Assembly: GCA_045639255.1 (NCBI GenBank) | Contig: JAZUCT010000029.1 | Coordinates: 1 to 12,856, forward strand | DNA: 12,856 bases | Source of the DNA: JAZUCT01 sp045639255 | GTDB lineage: Bacteria > Bacillota > Clostridia > Christensenellales > UBA1242 | Direction of reading: 5' to 3' | Shown: piece by piece, positions 7,761-12,856 of the stretch | How the letters are laid out: the number at the start of each line of letters is the position of its first letter | Numbering within the stretch: position 1 is the stretch's first letter | Position numbers and translations under genes: made by a program | Notes under the pieces: generated by a model | Told to the model about the DNA's origin: nothing | Databases searched by the model: none | What the model saw: the letters and a program-made list of their open reading frames with translations, nothing else

Positions 7761-8027
7761 TTAAATAAGCAAAGTTGTGCCAGTTGATGTGGTTGTTAAA
7801 GTGTTGTTTGGGCAACCACAGCCACAGTTATTGTTACAGCCACAATTGTTGTTGCAACCACAACCACATCTGTTATTGTTGCAACCACAACTGTTATCGT
7901 TGTTGTTAAATAAACTTAACAAAAGCACAAGCAATAACAAAAAGTTCGAGTTTGGTGCATTATCACCATCGCCGCCAGCAAACAACGAAAACAACAAAAC
8001 CAATAAAATTTCTTGTGATAAATTCAT
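7761..8027 (-). CDS. Small Cys/Asn/Gly-rich protein with CGC repeats (possible metal-binding protein)
   Basis: An 88-residue protein of no family I can name. Start: the ATG at 8027 has GGAGG (8032-8036) 4 bases upstream; a start 6 codons earlier would include that site. Residues 7-17 and 29-40 are short hydrophobic stretches separated by the acidic/Asn segment GGDGDNAPNSN, suggesting membrane insertion or aggregation rather than a normal signal peptide. Residues 47-72 hold ten cysteines in CGC and CGCGC clusters spaced by NNN or NNNR (Cys47, 49, 54, 56, 58, 62, 64, 68, 70, 72). A T/S-rich tail follows. CxC pairs are typical of metallothionein-like thiolate metal binding; small coat-like or modified-peptide precursors are alternatives. 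The divergent ArsR-family gene supports a metal link, as in smtA-smtB (inference). The reading is supported by the ribosome binding site, the terminator and the repeat kept in frame. Confidence 0.75.
   Translation of the reverse strand: MNLSQEILLVLLFSLFAGGDGDNAPNSNFLLLLVLLLSLFNNNDNSCGCNNNRCGCGCNNNCGCNNNCGCGCPNNTLTTTSTGTTLLI
7812..7889 (-). repeat. In-frame tandem repeat encoding CGC-NNN units
   Basis: On the minus strand this stretch repeats a unit of about six codons (Cys-Gly-Cys-Asn-Asn-Asn) with synonymous changes (TGT/TGC, GGC/GGT, AAC/AAT). The protein pattern is kept while third bases drift, which suggests selection on the peptide rather than recent slippage. Units run CGC-NNNR-CGCGC-NNN-CGC-NNN-CGCGC. 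Confidence 0.8.
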
Positions 8028-8105
8028 AAAACCTCCAAAAAACAAACTTATATTTTCTTTTCTTATGATTATCTACAAATTAGTTGTTAGACAAATTTTC
8101 AATTG

Positions 8106-8131
8106 TTTTATACACTTATTATGTATTAAAA
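8106..8131. promoter_or_regulatory. Candidate ArsR-type operator / promoter region upstream of the regulator
   Basis: TTTTATACA (8106-8114) and TGTATTAAAA (8122-8131) form an imperfect inverted repeat (one extra T in the right arm) around CTTATTA. It overlaps possible -10 hexamers (TATACA 8109-8114, TATTAT 8117-8122) and lies just upstream of the regulator's ribosome binding site (GGAGA, 8136-8140). ArsR proteins bind such A/T-rich inverted repeats over promoters. No clear -35 with good spacing was found on either strand. Confidence 0.35.
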
Positions 8132-8150
8132 AATTGGAGAAAATGTAACC

Positions 8151-8495
8151 ATGGAAAACGCAAAAATCATAAATTTCACATCTAATCAACTAAACGATAT
8201 AAATTCTTATATGCCAAAAAAGGAAGATATGCAACAAATGGCCGACTTTTTTTCACTTTTCAGCGACCTTACAAGAATAAGAATTTTAAGTCTGCTTTCA
8301 ATGGGCGAATGCTGTGTTAACGATATTTCCAACATACTTAACATAAATCAAACAACAGTTTCGCATCAACTTAAAATGTTAAGGGCAAATGCAATTGTGA
8401 AGTTCAGGCGAGTTGGTAAAGTTATTTTTTACAGCATTGCCAACACACAAATAAACAATCTTATGAACAGCGTTGTTAATTGTGTTTTTGCATGA
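8151..8495 (+). CDS. ArsR/SmtB-family winged-helix regulator
   Basis: A 114-residue cytosolic DNA-binding repressor of the ArsR/SmtB type, which usually releases DNA on binding metal or another effector. The fold is visible: helices from about 24, LFSDLTRIRILSLLS (36-50), then ECCVNDISNILNINQTTVSHQLKML (53-77) containing the recognition helix, and the wing VKFRRVGKVIFYSI (83-96). ECCVNDI aligns with the ELCVxDL segment that holds the thiol metal site of ArsR, CadC and SmtB; Cys55 matches the conserved Cys, Cys54 replaces Leu. The C-terminal D-x-H zinc site of SmtB is absent (NTQINNLM), but Cys111 sits near the end. The start has GGAGA 10 bases upstream. The stop is TGA, the only one in the window. 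It is divergent from the Cys-rich gene, its likely target (inference). Confidence 0.9.
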   Translation: MENAKIINFTSNQLNDINSYMPKKEDMQQMADFFSLFSDLTRIRILSLLSMGECCVNDISNILNINQTTVSHQLKMLRANAIVKFRRVGKVIFYSIANTQINNLMNSVVNCVFA

Positions 8496-8531
8496 ACTAC
8501 AACATATTGTTTTAACACTATCTCCCATGTC

Positions 8532-8558
8532 ATTCTTGGCACTGAAAGTGCCGAGAAT
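8532..8558. repeat. Hairpin resembling a dispersed intergenic palindromic repeat
   Basis: ATTCTTGGCACT (8532-8543) pairs with AGTGCCGAGAAT (8547-8558) over 12 base pairs, including one T-G wobble, around a GAA loop. Flanks TGTC before and CCAGCG after resemble the TGTCATTCT...AGAATCC family of small palindromes scattered in many Bacillota genomes (from memory). It is richer in G+C than its surroundings and has no T-run on either side, so it is not an ordinary terminator. Only one copy lies in this window. Confidence 0.6.
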
Positions 8559-8570
8559 CCAGCGTAGCGT

Positions 8571-8595
8571 AAAAAAAGTTTGCAAATGCAAACTT
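8571..8595 (-). terminator. Rho-independent terminator of the Smr-like gene
   Basis: On the minus strand AAGTTTGC (8595-8588), loop ATTT, GCAAACTT (8583-8576), then further T residues (8575-8571). The stem begins within the stop codon of the Smr-like gene. On the plus strand there is no U-run after the stem, so it would act in one direction only. Confidence 0.75.
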
Positions 8596-8926
8596 AAATA
8601 ATAATAATTGTTATTCCACCATTTGGAATGTTAAAATCTTCATCTTCAATGCTGGGGTGTTTCATTTTATATTCAAGTGCTTTTTTATAATGCATATTCC
8701 AAAGGTCACCCACAATAAAATCAGTTATTTTGTTTTGTTTTTTAAGCCAATAAAGTCTGCTTTCGCAGGCTTTTTTAATTAACCCGCCACGGCCATGTGA
8801 ACCATAACCAGTTATTATTTTAAGCATAGGAACGCCTTCCAACTTGCAAAGTTCAATTTCTTGTTCCATAAAAAATAATGCTTGTTCAACGCTTGTGTTA
8901 TTTTCTTTCAAATTTAAGGTTTTCAT
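8594..8926 (-). CDS. Smr-domain-like protein
   Basis: A 110-residue stand-alone protein resembling the Smr (small MutS-related) domain, known in other proteins for nuclease or nucleic-acid binding. Visible matches: LNLKENN at the start in place of the LDLHG motif, then LKIITGYGSHGRGGLIKKA (35-53), which corresponds to the conserved glycine-rich (H/T)GxGxxGxG segment, and a final GGITIIII (103-110) like the closing GGxTxV strand. Asp and His of LDLHG are replaced by Asn and Lys, and a segment of about 25 residues (73-100) is inserted before the last strand. Similar short proteins exist in Clostridia (from memory). The nuclease role is therefore doubtful. No ribosome binding site precedes the ATG, and an in-frame TAA lies a few codons upstream, so this start is fixed and translation may be leaderless. 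Confidence 0.8.
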   Translation of the reverse strand: MKTLNLKENNTSVEQALFFMEQEIELCKLEGVPMLKIITGYGSHGRGGLIKKACESRLYWLKKQNKITDFIVGDLWNMHYKKALEYKMKHPSIEDEDFNIPNGGITIIII

Positions 8927-8967
8927 ATAATAAGTTTAACATATCCCAAAAAATCACACAATTCATT

Positions 8968-8996
8968 TTGGTAAAAGTTTAACATTGTGTTAAAAT
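8968..8996 (+). promoter_or_regulatory. Candidate sigma-A promoter of trxB-glmM
   Basis: TTGGTA (8968-8973), a 17-base spacer, TAAAAT (8991-8996) preceded by TG (TGTTAAAAT). It is the same extended -10 as at tuf. The expected start near 9003 would fall at the AAGGAG site (9002-9007), giving a very short leader, which lowers confidence. Confidence 0.45.
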
Positions 8997-9019
8997 ATTT
9001 TAAGGAGAATTTTTTATTT

Positions 9020-9949
9020 ATGATTTATGATGTTGCAATAATTGGTGGTGGTCCTGCTGGCTTAACAGCTGGAATATATTCAGCACTTGCAGGGCACAGC
9101 ACCGTTATTTTGGAAAAATATATGTTTGGTGGGCAAATAACAATTTCGCATGAAGTTAAAAACTATCCATCATTCACAAACATCGATGGAACAACTTTGG
9201 CAATGCAAATGATGGATCAAGCAAAAGCTTGCGGTGTTGAACTTAAATATGAAGAAGTTATTGCTTTTAAAAACATAAATGCTGAAATTAAAGAAATTGA
9301 AACAAACAAAAACACAATTCAAGCAAGAACAATAATTTTGGCAATGGGTGCAAAGGCAAGAAATTTAGGTGTAAGTGGCGAAGAAAAGTTCATAAGCCGA
9401 GGTGTTGGTTATTGCGCAACTTGCGATGGTTCGCTTTATAAAGATAAGGAAATGGCGGTTGTTGGCGGTGGAAATTCTGCTTTTGAAGATGCAATTTATC
9501 TTTCTTCACTTGCAAGCAAAATTCATTTAATTCACTATCGTAACACTTTTAAAGCAAACAATGATTTGCTTGAACAAGTTCAAAAACTTATTGAAAGTGG
9601 CAAAATTGAACTTCACACACCATATAAAACAGTTAAATTTAACGGTTCAAATGTGCTTGAAGGCATTGAAATTGAAAATGTTGAAACACACAAAAAAGAA
9701 ACACTTAATGTAAGTGCATTATTTGTTGCAGTGGGGCGTGACCCAGAAGTAAACACCATAAAAAATATGGTTGAAACCGATAAATTTGGCTATATATTAA
9801 CAGATGAAAACATGTGCACATCAGTTAAAGGTGTTTTTGCCTGTGGTGATATAAGGCAAAAAATGTTAAGGCAAGTGGTAACCGCTTGCAGTGATGGTGC
9901 CATTGCAAGCACCAGTGCGCATAAATATATAACAGAAACAAAAAAATAA
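9020..9949 (+). CDS. trxB: Thioredoxin reductase-like flavoprotein
   Basis: Low-molecular-weight thioredoxin reductases pass electrons from NADPH through FAD and a redox disulfide to thioredoxin. The 309-residue length is typical. FAD-binding GGGPAG is at 9-14, the redox-active CATC at 132-135 (GYCATCDG), the nucleotide-binding GGGNSAFEDA at 149-158, and the FAD-contact region GVFACGDIRQKMLRQ at 271-285. Oddity: the NADPH-phosphate motif HRRxxFR is HYRNTFK (172-178), losing one arginine and changing another to lysine, so cofactor preference may differ (NADH or another donor). Start: the ATG at 9020 gives the family N-terminus MIYDVAIIGGGPAG and follows AAGGAG (9002-9007) at a long 12-base distance; the longer frame from 8987 is rejected. 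glmM starts 14 bases after the stop. Confidence 0.93.
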   Translation: MIYDVAIIGGGPAGLTAGIYSALAGHSTVILEKYMFGGQITISHEVKNYPSFTNIDGTTLAMQMMDQAKACGVELKYEEVIAFKNINAEIKEIETNKNTIQARTIILAMGAKARNLGVSGEEKFISRGVGYCATCDGSLYKDKEMAVVGGGNSAFEDAIYLSSLASKIHLIHYRNTFKANNDLLEQVQKLIESGKIELHTPYKTVKFNGSNVLEGIEIENVETHKKETLNVSALFVAVGRDPEVNTIKNMVETDKFGYILTDENMCTSVKGVFACGDIRQKMLRQVVTACSDGAIASTSAHKYITETKK

Positions 9950-9963
9950 GGAGTATGTTATAT

Positions 9964-11292
9964 ATGGAAAAAAAGTATTTTGGCACAGATGGAATAAGGG
10001 GGATTGCAAATCAGTTTTTAACAGTTGAACTTACAACAAAACTTGGAAAATGCCTTAGCAAATTTATGAACAAGAAAAAAGCAAAAGTGCTTATTGGTAA
10101 AGATACCCGCGTAAGCGGTGATATGCTTGAAAATGCATTAACAAGTGGGTTGTGTTCCAGCGGAGTTGATGTTGTTAAGGTTGGAATTTTAACAAGTGCA
10201 GGTGTAAGTTATTTAACTCAAAAATATGGTTTCGACCTTGGCATTGAAATCACTTCCAGCCATAATCCGCCAGAATATAATGGAATAAAAATTTTCGATA
10301 ATAAAGGTTTTAAACTTAGCGATTCAGAAGAAAAAGAAATTGAAAAGTTGCTTAACCGTGATGAAAATTCACATAACACAAAAGAAATTGGAAAAGTTAT
10401 TTTTTTGCCCAATTTAAAAAACGATTATGTGGATTTTTTGTTTTCGTGTGCTCAGTGCAGGCTGGAAGGCAAACATTATGTGGTTGATTGTGCCAATGGT
10501 GCAGGCAGTTATTTTATAAACAGCGTTTTTTCAAAATTGGGTGCAACGGTTGAATGTTTCAATTGTGGAAATGGCGAAAACATTAACTTAAATTGTGGTG
10601 CAACTTGCCCAGAAGTGCTTTCTAACTATGTTAAAACTCATCAATGCGATCTTGGTTTCAGCCTTGATGGCGATGCCGACAGGCTTATTGTAAGCGATAA
10701 AAATGGAAATATTTTTGATGGCGATGATTTAATTTATTTGCTTGCAATAAACCTTAAAAAGAACAATATGTTGTTTGGAAACACTGTTGTTGGCACAATA
10801 ATGAATAATTTTGGGCTTGAAAAAGAACTTAACAAAAACAACATAAAACTTGTTCGAACCGATGTTGGCGATAAAAATGTTATTAAATGCCTTTCTGAAC
10901 ACAACTATTCATTGGGTGGCGAACAATCTGGGCACACAGTGTTTCAAAATCAACTTAACTCGGCAGATGCAGTTTTAAGTGCAATTAACATTGCAATGCT
11001 TGAAGCAACCGAAAACACAACGCTTGATAAACTTGCAAGCAAAATAACAAAATATCCGCAAGTTAAATTTAATATCACCATTCCTGAAAATGCAAAAGAA
11101 AGGGTTGCAAATCACCCAAAACTAAGCGAGTTTTGCGAACAAATTCAGCAAGAAATGTGTGAAAGTGGCAGAATTGTTGTAAGGGCAAGCGGAACAGAAC
11201 CAAAAATAAGGGTTATGGTGGAGGGCGAAGATGCCATGTTTGTGCAAGATACCGCTGAAAAAATTAAAGCATTTGTGCTAAGTTTAATTTAA
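9964..11292 (+). CDS. glmM: Phosphoglucosamine mutase
   Basis: GlmM converts glucosamine-6-phosphate to glucosamine-1-phosphate on the path to UDP-GlcNAc for peptidoglycan. The 442-residue length is normal. Motifs: FGTDGIRG (6-13), the phosphoserine loop ITSSHNPPEYNGIK (96-109, catalytic Ser99), the metal-binding DGDADR (235-240), the sugar-binding GEQSGH (319-324), and RASGTEPKIRVMVEG (407-421) for phosphate binding. FGTDGIRG and GEQSGH identify GlmM within the hexose phosphomutase family, although PPEYNG in the serine loop looks more like the phosphomannomutase branch. Start: AAGGAG (9948-9953) overlaps the trxB stop and is 10 bases from the ATG at 9964; the in-frame ATG at 9955 is only 1 base from that site and is rejected. 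No clear terminator follows. Confidence 0.95.
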   Translation: MEKKYFGTDGIRGIANQFLTVELTTKLGKCLSKFMNKKKAKVLIGKDTRVSGDMLENALTSGLCSSGVDVVKVGILTSAGVSYLTQKYGFDLGIEITSSHNPPEYNGIKIFDNKGFKLSDSEEKEIEKLLNRDENSHNTKEIGKVIFLPNLKNDYVDFLFSCAQCRLEGKHYVVDCANGAGSYFINSVFSKLGATVECFNCGNGENINLNCGATCPEVLSNYVKTHQCDLGFSLDGDADRLIVSDKNGNIFDGDDLIYLLAINLKKNNMLFGNTVVGTIMNNFGLEKELNKNNIKLVRTDVGDKNVIKCLSEHNYSLGGEQSGHTVFQNQLNSADAVLSAINIAMLEATENTTLDKLASKITKYPQVKFNITIPENAKERVANHPKLSEFCEQIQQEMCESGRIVVRASGTEPKIRVMVEGEDAMFVQDTAEKIKAFVLSLI

Positions 11293-11374
11293 AATATGTT
11301 TCCTAAAAAACTGCAAATCACAGCAATAAATAAAAAATATCTTAACAAATTTTTAAAAATTTCAGAAATATTGT

Positions 11375-11403
11375 TTGAATTTAAAAAAATCATATGATAA
11401 AAT
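11375..11403 (+). promoter_or_regulatory. Candidate sigma-A promoter of the lipoprotein gene
   Basis: TTGAAT (11375-11380), a 17-base spacer, TAAAAT (11398-11403) preceded by TG (TGATAAAAT). Transcription would start near 11410, before AAGGAGG (11418-11424). Upstream lies an all-A/T palindrome, AAATTTTT/AAAAATTT (11347-11362), which could act as an UP-like element. The rest of the gap after glmM (11293-11346) shows nothing clear. Confidence 0.6.
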
Positions 11404-11432
11404 GTTGTTACATAAATAAGGAGGAAAAGTTT

Positions 11433-12437
11433 ATGAAAAAGAAATTATTAAGCATTGTTTTATCTCTTTGCCTAATTATTCCTTGCATGCTTTCTTTATC
11501 TGCTTGCGGAAACGGCAATCTTAAAACAATGGATGTGTCAGTTAATCCTGAACTAAGTTTTGTGGTTAATGGCCAAAACAAAGTTGTGAATGTTGTTTAT
11601 GAAAACGAAGATGCAGGCATAATTTATGCTGATGTAAATTTCGCTGGAATGAGTGTTGAATCAGCTTTAAAAGTTGTTATTGAAAAAAGTGCAATAAGTG
11701 GTCACTTGTCATTAAATGGTGATGAAGTTTCAATCGATGTTGCCGGCGCAGTTGATGCCGATGTTGAAAAACTTAAAAACATTGCAAAAGCAAAAGTTGA
11801 AGAAGTTTGTGCTTCACTTGGTGTTACAGTAACAGTTGATGCCGAAGCTTTAAAAGCCGAAGCAAGAAAAACTGCACTTGTTGCAAAAGCACTTGTTCTT
11901 GCCCCAGAATATTCGCAAGAAGAACTTGAAGCAAAAACAGATAAACAACTTCTTGAAATTATTAAAAACAAACAAAACGAACTTAAAGGCCTTGTTTACA
12001 GCCAAATTGAAGATATAAAAGAAGCATTTAGCGATGCAGAAAACGCACTTCTTGCTCAAATTGAAAATCTTCGTTCACAACTTAACGAACAATATGATTT
12101 GCTTGAAGCAAAACAAGCAGAACTTGAAAATTTAACAATTGAATCTTTGCGTGAACTTGCTCAACAAGCAATTGATGGATATAAAACAGTAATTAACACT
12201 TTAAAAACTCAATTTGATTCAGCAGTTCAAGCATATCTTGATGCAAAAGAACAAGCAATTGCAAACGCAAAAGCACAATATGAAAACTTAAAAGCAAACT
12301 TAGTTAATGCTTATAAACAACAAGTTGAATCTGCAAACTCTGCATTTGTAAGCCACTTAGACCAAAAACTTGCAAATCAAGAAATAACTCAAGAACAATA
12401 TGATTATTGGGTTAACCTTGCAAACGAAAATAAATAA
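11433..12437 (+). CDS. Lipoprotein with RsgI-like (SEAL-type) domain and helical C-terminal part
   Basis: A 334-residue exported lipoprotein. The signal peptide (MKKK, hydrophobic 5-22) ends in the lipobox LSAC, with Cys25 as the lipidated residue. Residues about 31-105 resemble the extracytoplasmic middle domain of RsgI anti-sigma factors: MDVSVNPELSFVVN (33-46), a strand pair (VVNVVYENEDAG), then MSVESALKVVIEKSAISGHL (73-92). RsgI has DVNPSIEL at the same place, and SEAL domains of that family are reported to self-cleave between Asn and Pro, here Asn38-Pro39. Residues about 105-320 are almost entirely helical, rich in A, E, K, L and Q, probably coiled coil. No cytoplasmic anti-sigma part or sigma factor gene is seen, so the role is unknown. 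Start: AAGGAGG (11418-11424) is 8 bases before the ATG; the longer frame from 11394 is rejected because it begins upstream of the expected transcript start. Confidence 0.85.
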   Translation: MKKKLLSIVLSLCLIIPCMLSLSACGNGNLKTMDVSVNPELSFVVNGQNKVVNVVYENEDAGIIYADVNFAGMSVESALKVVIEKSAISGHLSLNGDEVSIDVAGAVDADVEKLKNIAKAKVEEVCASLGVTVTVDAEALKAEARKTALVAKALVLAPEYSQEELEAKTDKQLLEIIKNKQNELKGLVYSQIEDIKEAFSDAENALLAQIENLRSQLNEQYDLLEAKQAELENLTIESLRELAQQAIDGYKTVINTLKTQFDSAVQAYLDAKEQAIANAKAQYENLKANLVNAYKQQVESANSAFVSHLDQKLANQEITQEQYDYWVNLANENK

Positions 12438-12454
12438 TTTAACAACTAAATAAC

Positions 12455-12483
12455 AAAAAAACTCTGCGATTGCAGAGTTTTTT
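12455..12483. terminator. Bidirectional terminator between the lipoprotein and DUF1828-like genes
   Basis: ACTCTGC (12461-12467) pairs with GCAGAGT (12472-12478) over a GATT loop, extended by A residues on the left and T residues on the right. T-runs exist on both strands, serving both convergent genes; the right edge reaches the stop of the minus-strand gene at 12482. Confidence 0.9.
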
Positions 12484-12856
12484 AATTAAAAAATATAACC
12501 AAATTTTCAATGTGCGAACAAAATGCAGCAAATTGTGAAAGGCAAACATAAAAATCTTCTTGGTTCACTTCTTTTTCAAAAGTGCCATCTTTATGTTCTT
12601 TAACTTCAAATAAAGTGCAAAGTTCTTTTCTTATTTCAACACAATCCTTGCTTTCAACATCAACAAGGCAGTTAAGATTTGTTAGGCAGTAACCATCATC
12701 ACTTAAATAAAATTTATTGTTCCTTTTTAAAAGATATAAATCAAGCATACTGCCGTCAACCCTGAAAAAAGGTGCAATAACATTCCACCTGCTTTCGCTT
12801 TCTTGGTTAAATTCAATTAAATTTGCAAAGTTTTGCTTTATTTGTTGTAAGTTCAT
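12482..12856 (-). CDS. DUF1828-like protein (start at window edge)
   Basis: A 124-residue reading frame whose ATG coincides with the last bases of the window. It may be the complete gene, because the N-terminus MNLQQIKQNFANLIEF is what stand-alone DUF1828 proteins look like, but upstream sequence is not visible. The match rests on the pattern W-x-x-I-A-P-F (25-31), then a strand rich in D and hydrophobics (MLDLYLLK), then FYLSDDGYCLTNL (49-61), comparable to the LTDDG signature of DUF1828, and the late FYVCLSQFAAFCSHIENLV segment (102-120). No function is established that I can state; some relatives carry a further DUF1829 domain, absent here. It ends at the shared bidirectional terminator. 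Confidence 0.65.
   Translation of the reverse strand: MNLQQIKQNFANLIEFNQESESRWNVIAPFFRVDGSMLDLYLLKRNNKFYLSDDGYCLTNLNCLVDVESKDCVEIRKELCTLFEVKEHKDGTFEKEVNQEDFYVCLSQFAAFCSHIENLVIFFN

Noticed and set aside
7777..8148. Plus-strand reading frame opposite the Cys-rich gene
   Set aside because: It is a low-complexity Q/P/L translation of the CGC repeat DNA, has no ribosome binding site, and runs through the divergent promoter region; the minus-strand gene has a good ribosome binding site and terminator.
8493..8495. TGA read as tryptophan (alternative genetic code)
   Set aside because: The ArsR protein has a normal length if TGA is a stop, tryptophans elsewhere use TGG, and reading through would add about 22 residues encoded by the hairpin repeat. 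A prfB search in the genome would settle it.
8379..8591. Minus-strand reading frame overlapping the end of the ArsR gene
   Set aside because: It runs antisense to the regulator and through the 8532-8558 hairpin; no ribosome binding site or family match. The translated hairpin gives the kind of spurious peptide often annotated over such repeats.
11347..11362. A/T palindrome AAATTTTT/AAAAATTT as a glmM terminator
   Set aside because: It has no G-C pair and no useful stem stability, and it lies next to the lipoprotein promoter, where it is more plausibly an A-tract element.

Overview
The window reads as AT-rich chromosomal DNA of a low-GC Gram-positive bacterium, most likely an uncultured Clostridia-like Bacillota. 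Supporting signs are strong AGGAGG-type ribosome binding sites, consensus sigma-A promoters, a Gram-positive style lipoprotein, the fusA-tuf pair, and the order rpmE-prmC-prfA, which is usual in Clostridia (from memory). Tryptophan is encoded by TGG, and TAA is the dominant stop; one TGA stop is inferred. No rRNA, tRNA, CRISPR, transposase or phage gene was seen, and no gene-free stretch exceeds about 150 bases.

Layout. (1) 1-3180: the 3' part of fusA (EF-G, cut by the window edge), then tuf (EF-Tu) with its own promoter and a strong terminator. (2) 3210-5530: an apparent two-gene transcription unit with a 641-residue protein of unknown function (ordered N-terminal part, long charged linker, short repeated C-terminal motif) and a small zinc-ribbon membrane protein. 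(3) 5541-7754: rpmE (L31) behind a perfect consensus promoter, a 12-bp palindromic terminator or attenuator, then overlapping prmC and prfA. PrmC methylates the GGQ glutamine of release factors, here including the RF1 encoded next to it. (4) 7761-8495: a divergent pair made of a tiny Cys/Asn/Gly-rich protein with tandem CGC motifs and an ArsR/SmtB-family regulator. The layout recalls the metallothionein/repressor pair smtA-smtB. (5) 8496-8926: a GC-richer hairpin resembling a dispersed palindromic repeat, and a minus-strand Smr-like protein. (6) 8968-11292: trxB (thioredoxin reductase-like, with an altered NADPH motif) and glmM, closely spaced. (7) 11375-12856: a lipoprotein with an RsgI-like (SEAL-type) extracytoplasmic domain and a helical C-terminal part, a bidirectional terminator, and a minus-strand DUF1828-like protein whose start coincides with the window edge.

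The known genes cover translation elongation, termination and ribosome structure, redox balance and cell-wall precursor synthesis. The most novel parts are the CGC-repeat/ArsR pair, the SEAL-type lipoprotein without a visible sigma factor, and the 641-residue protein with a repeated short tail motif.
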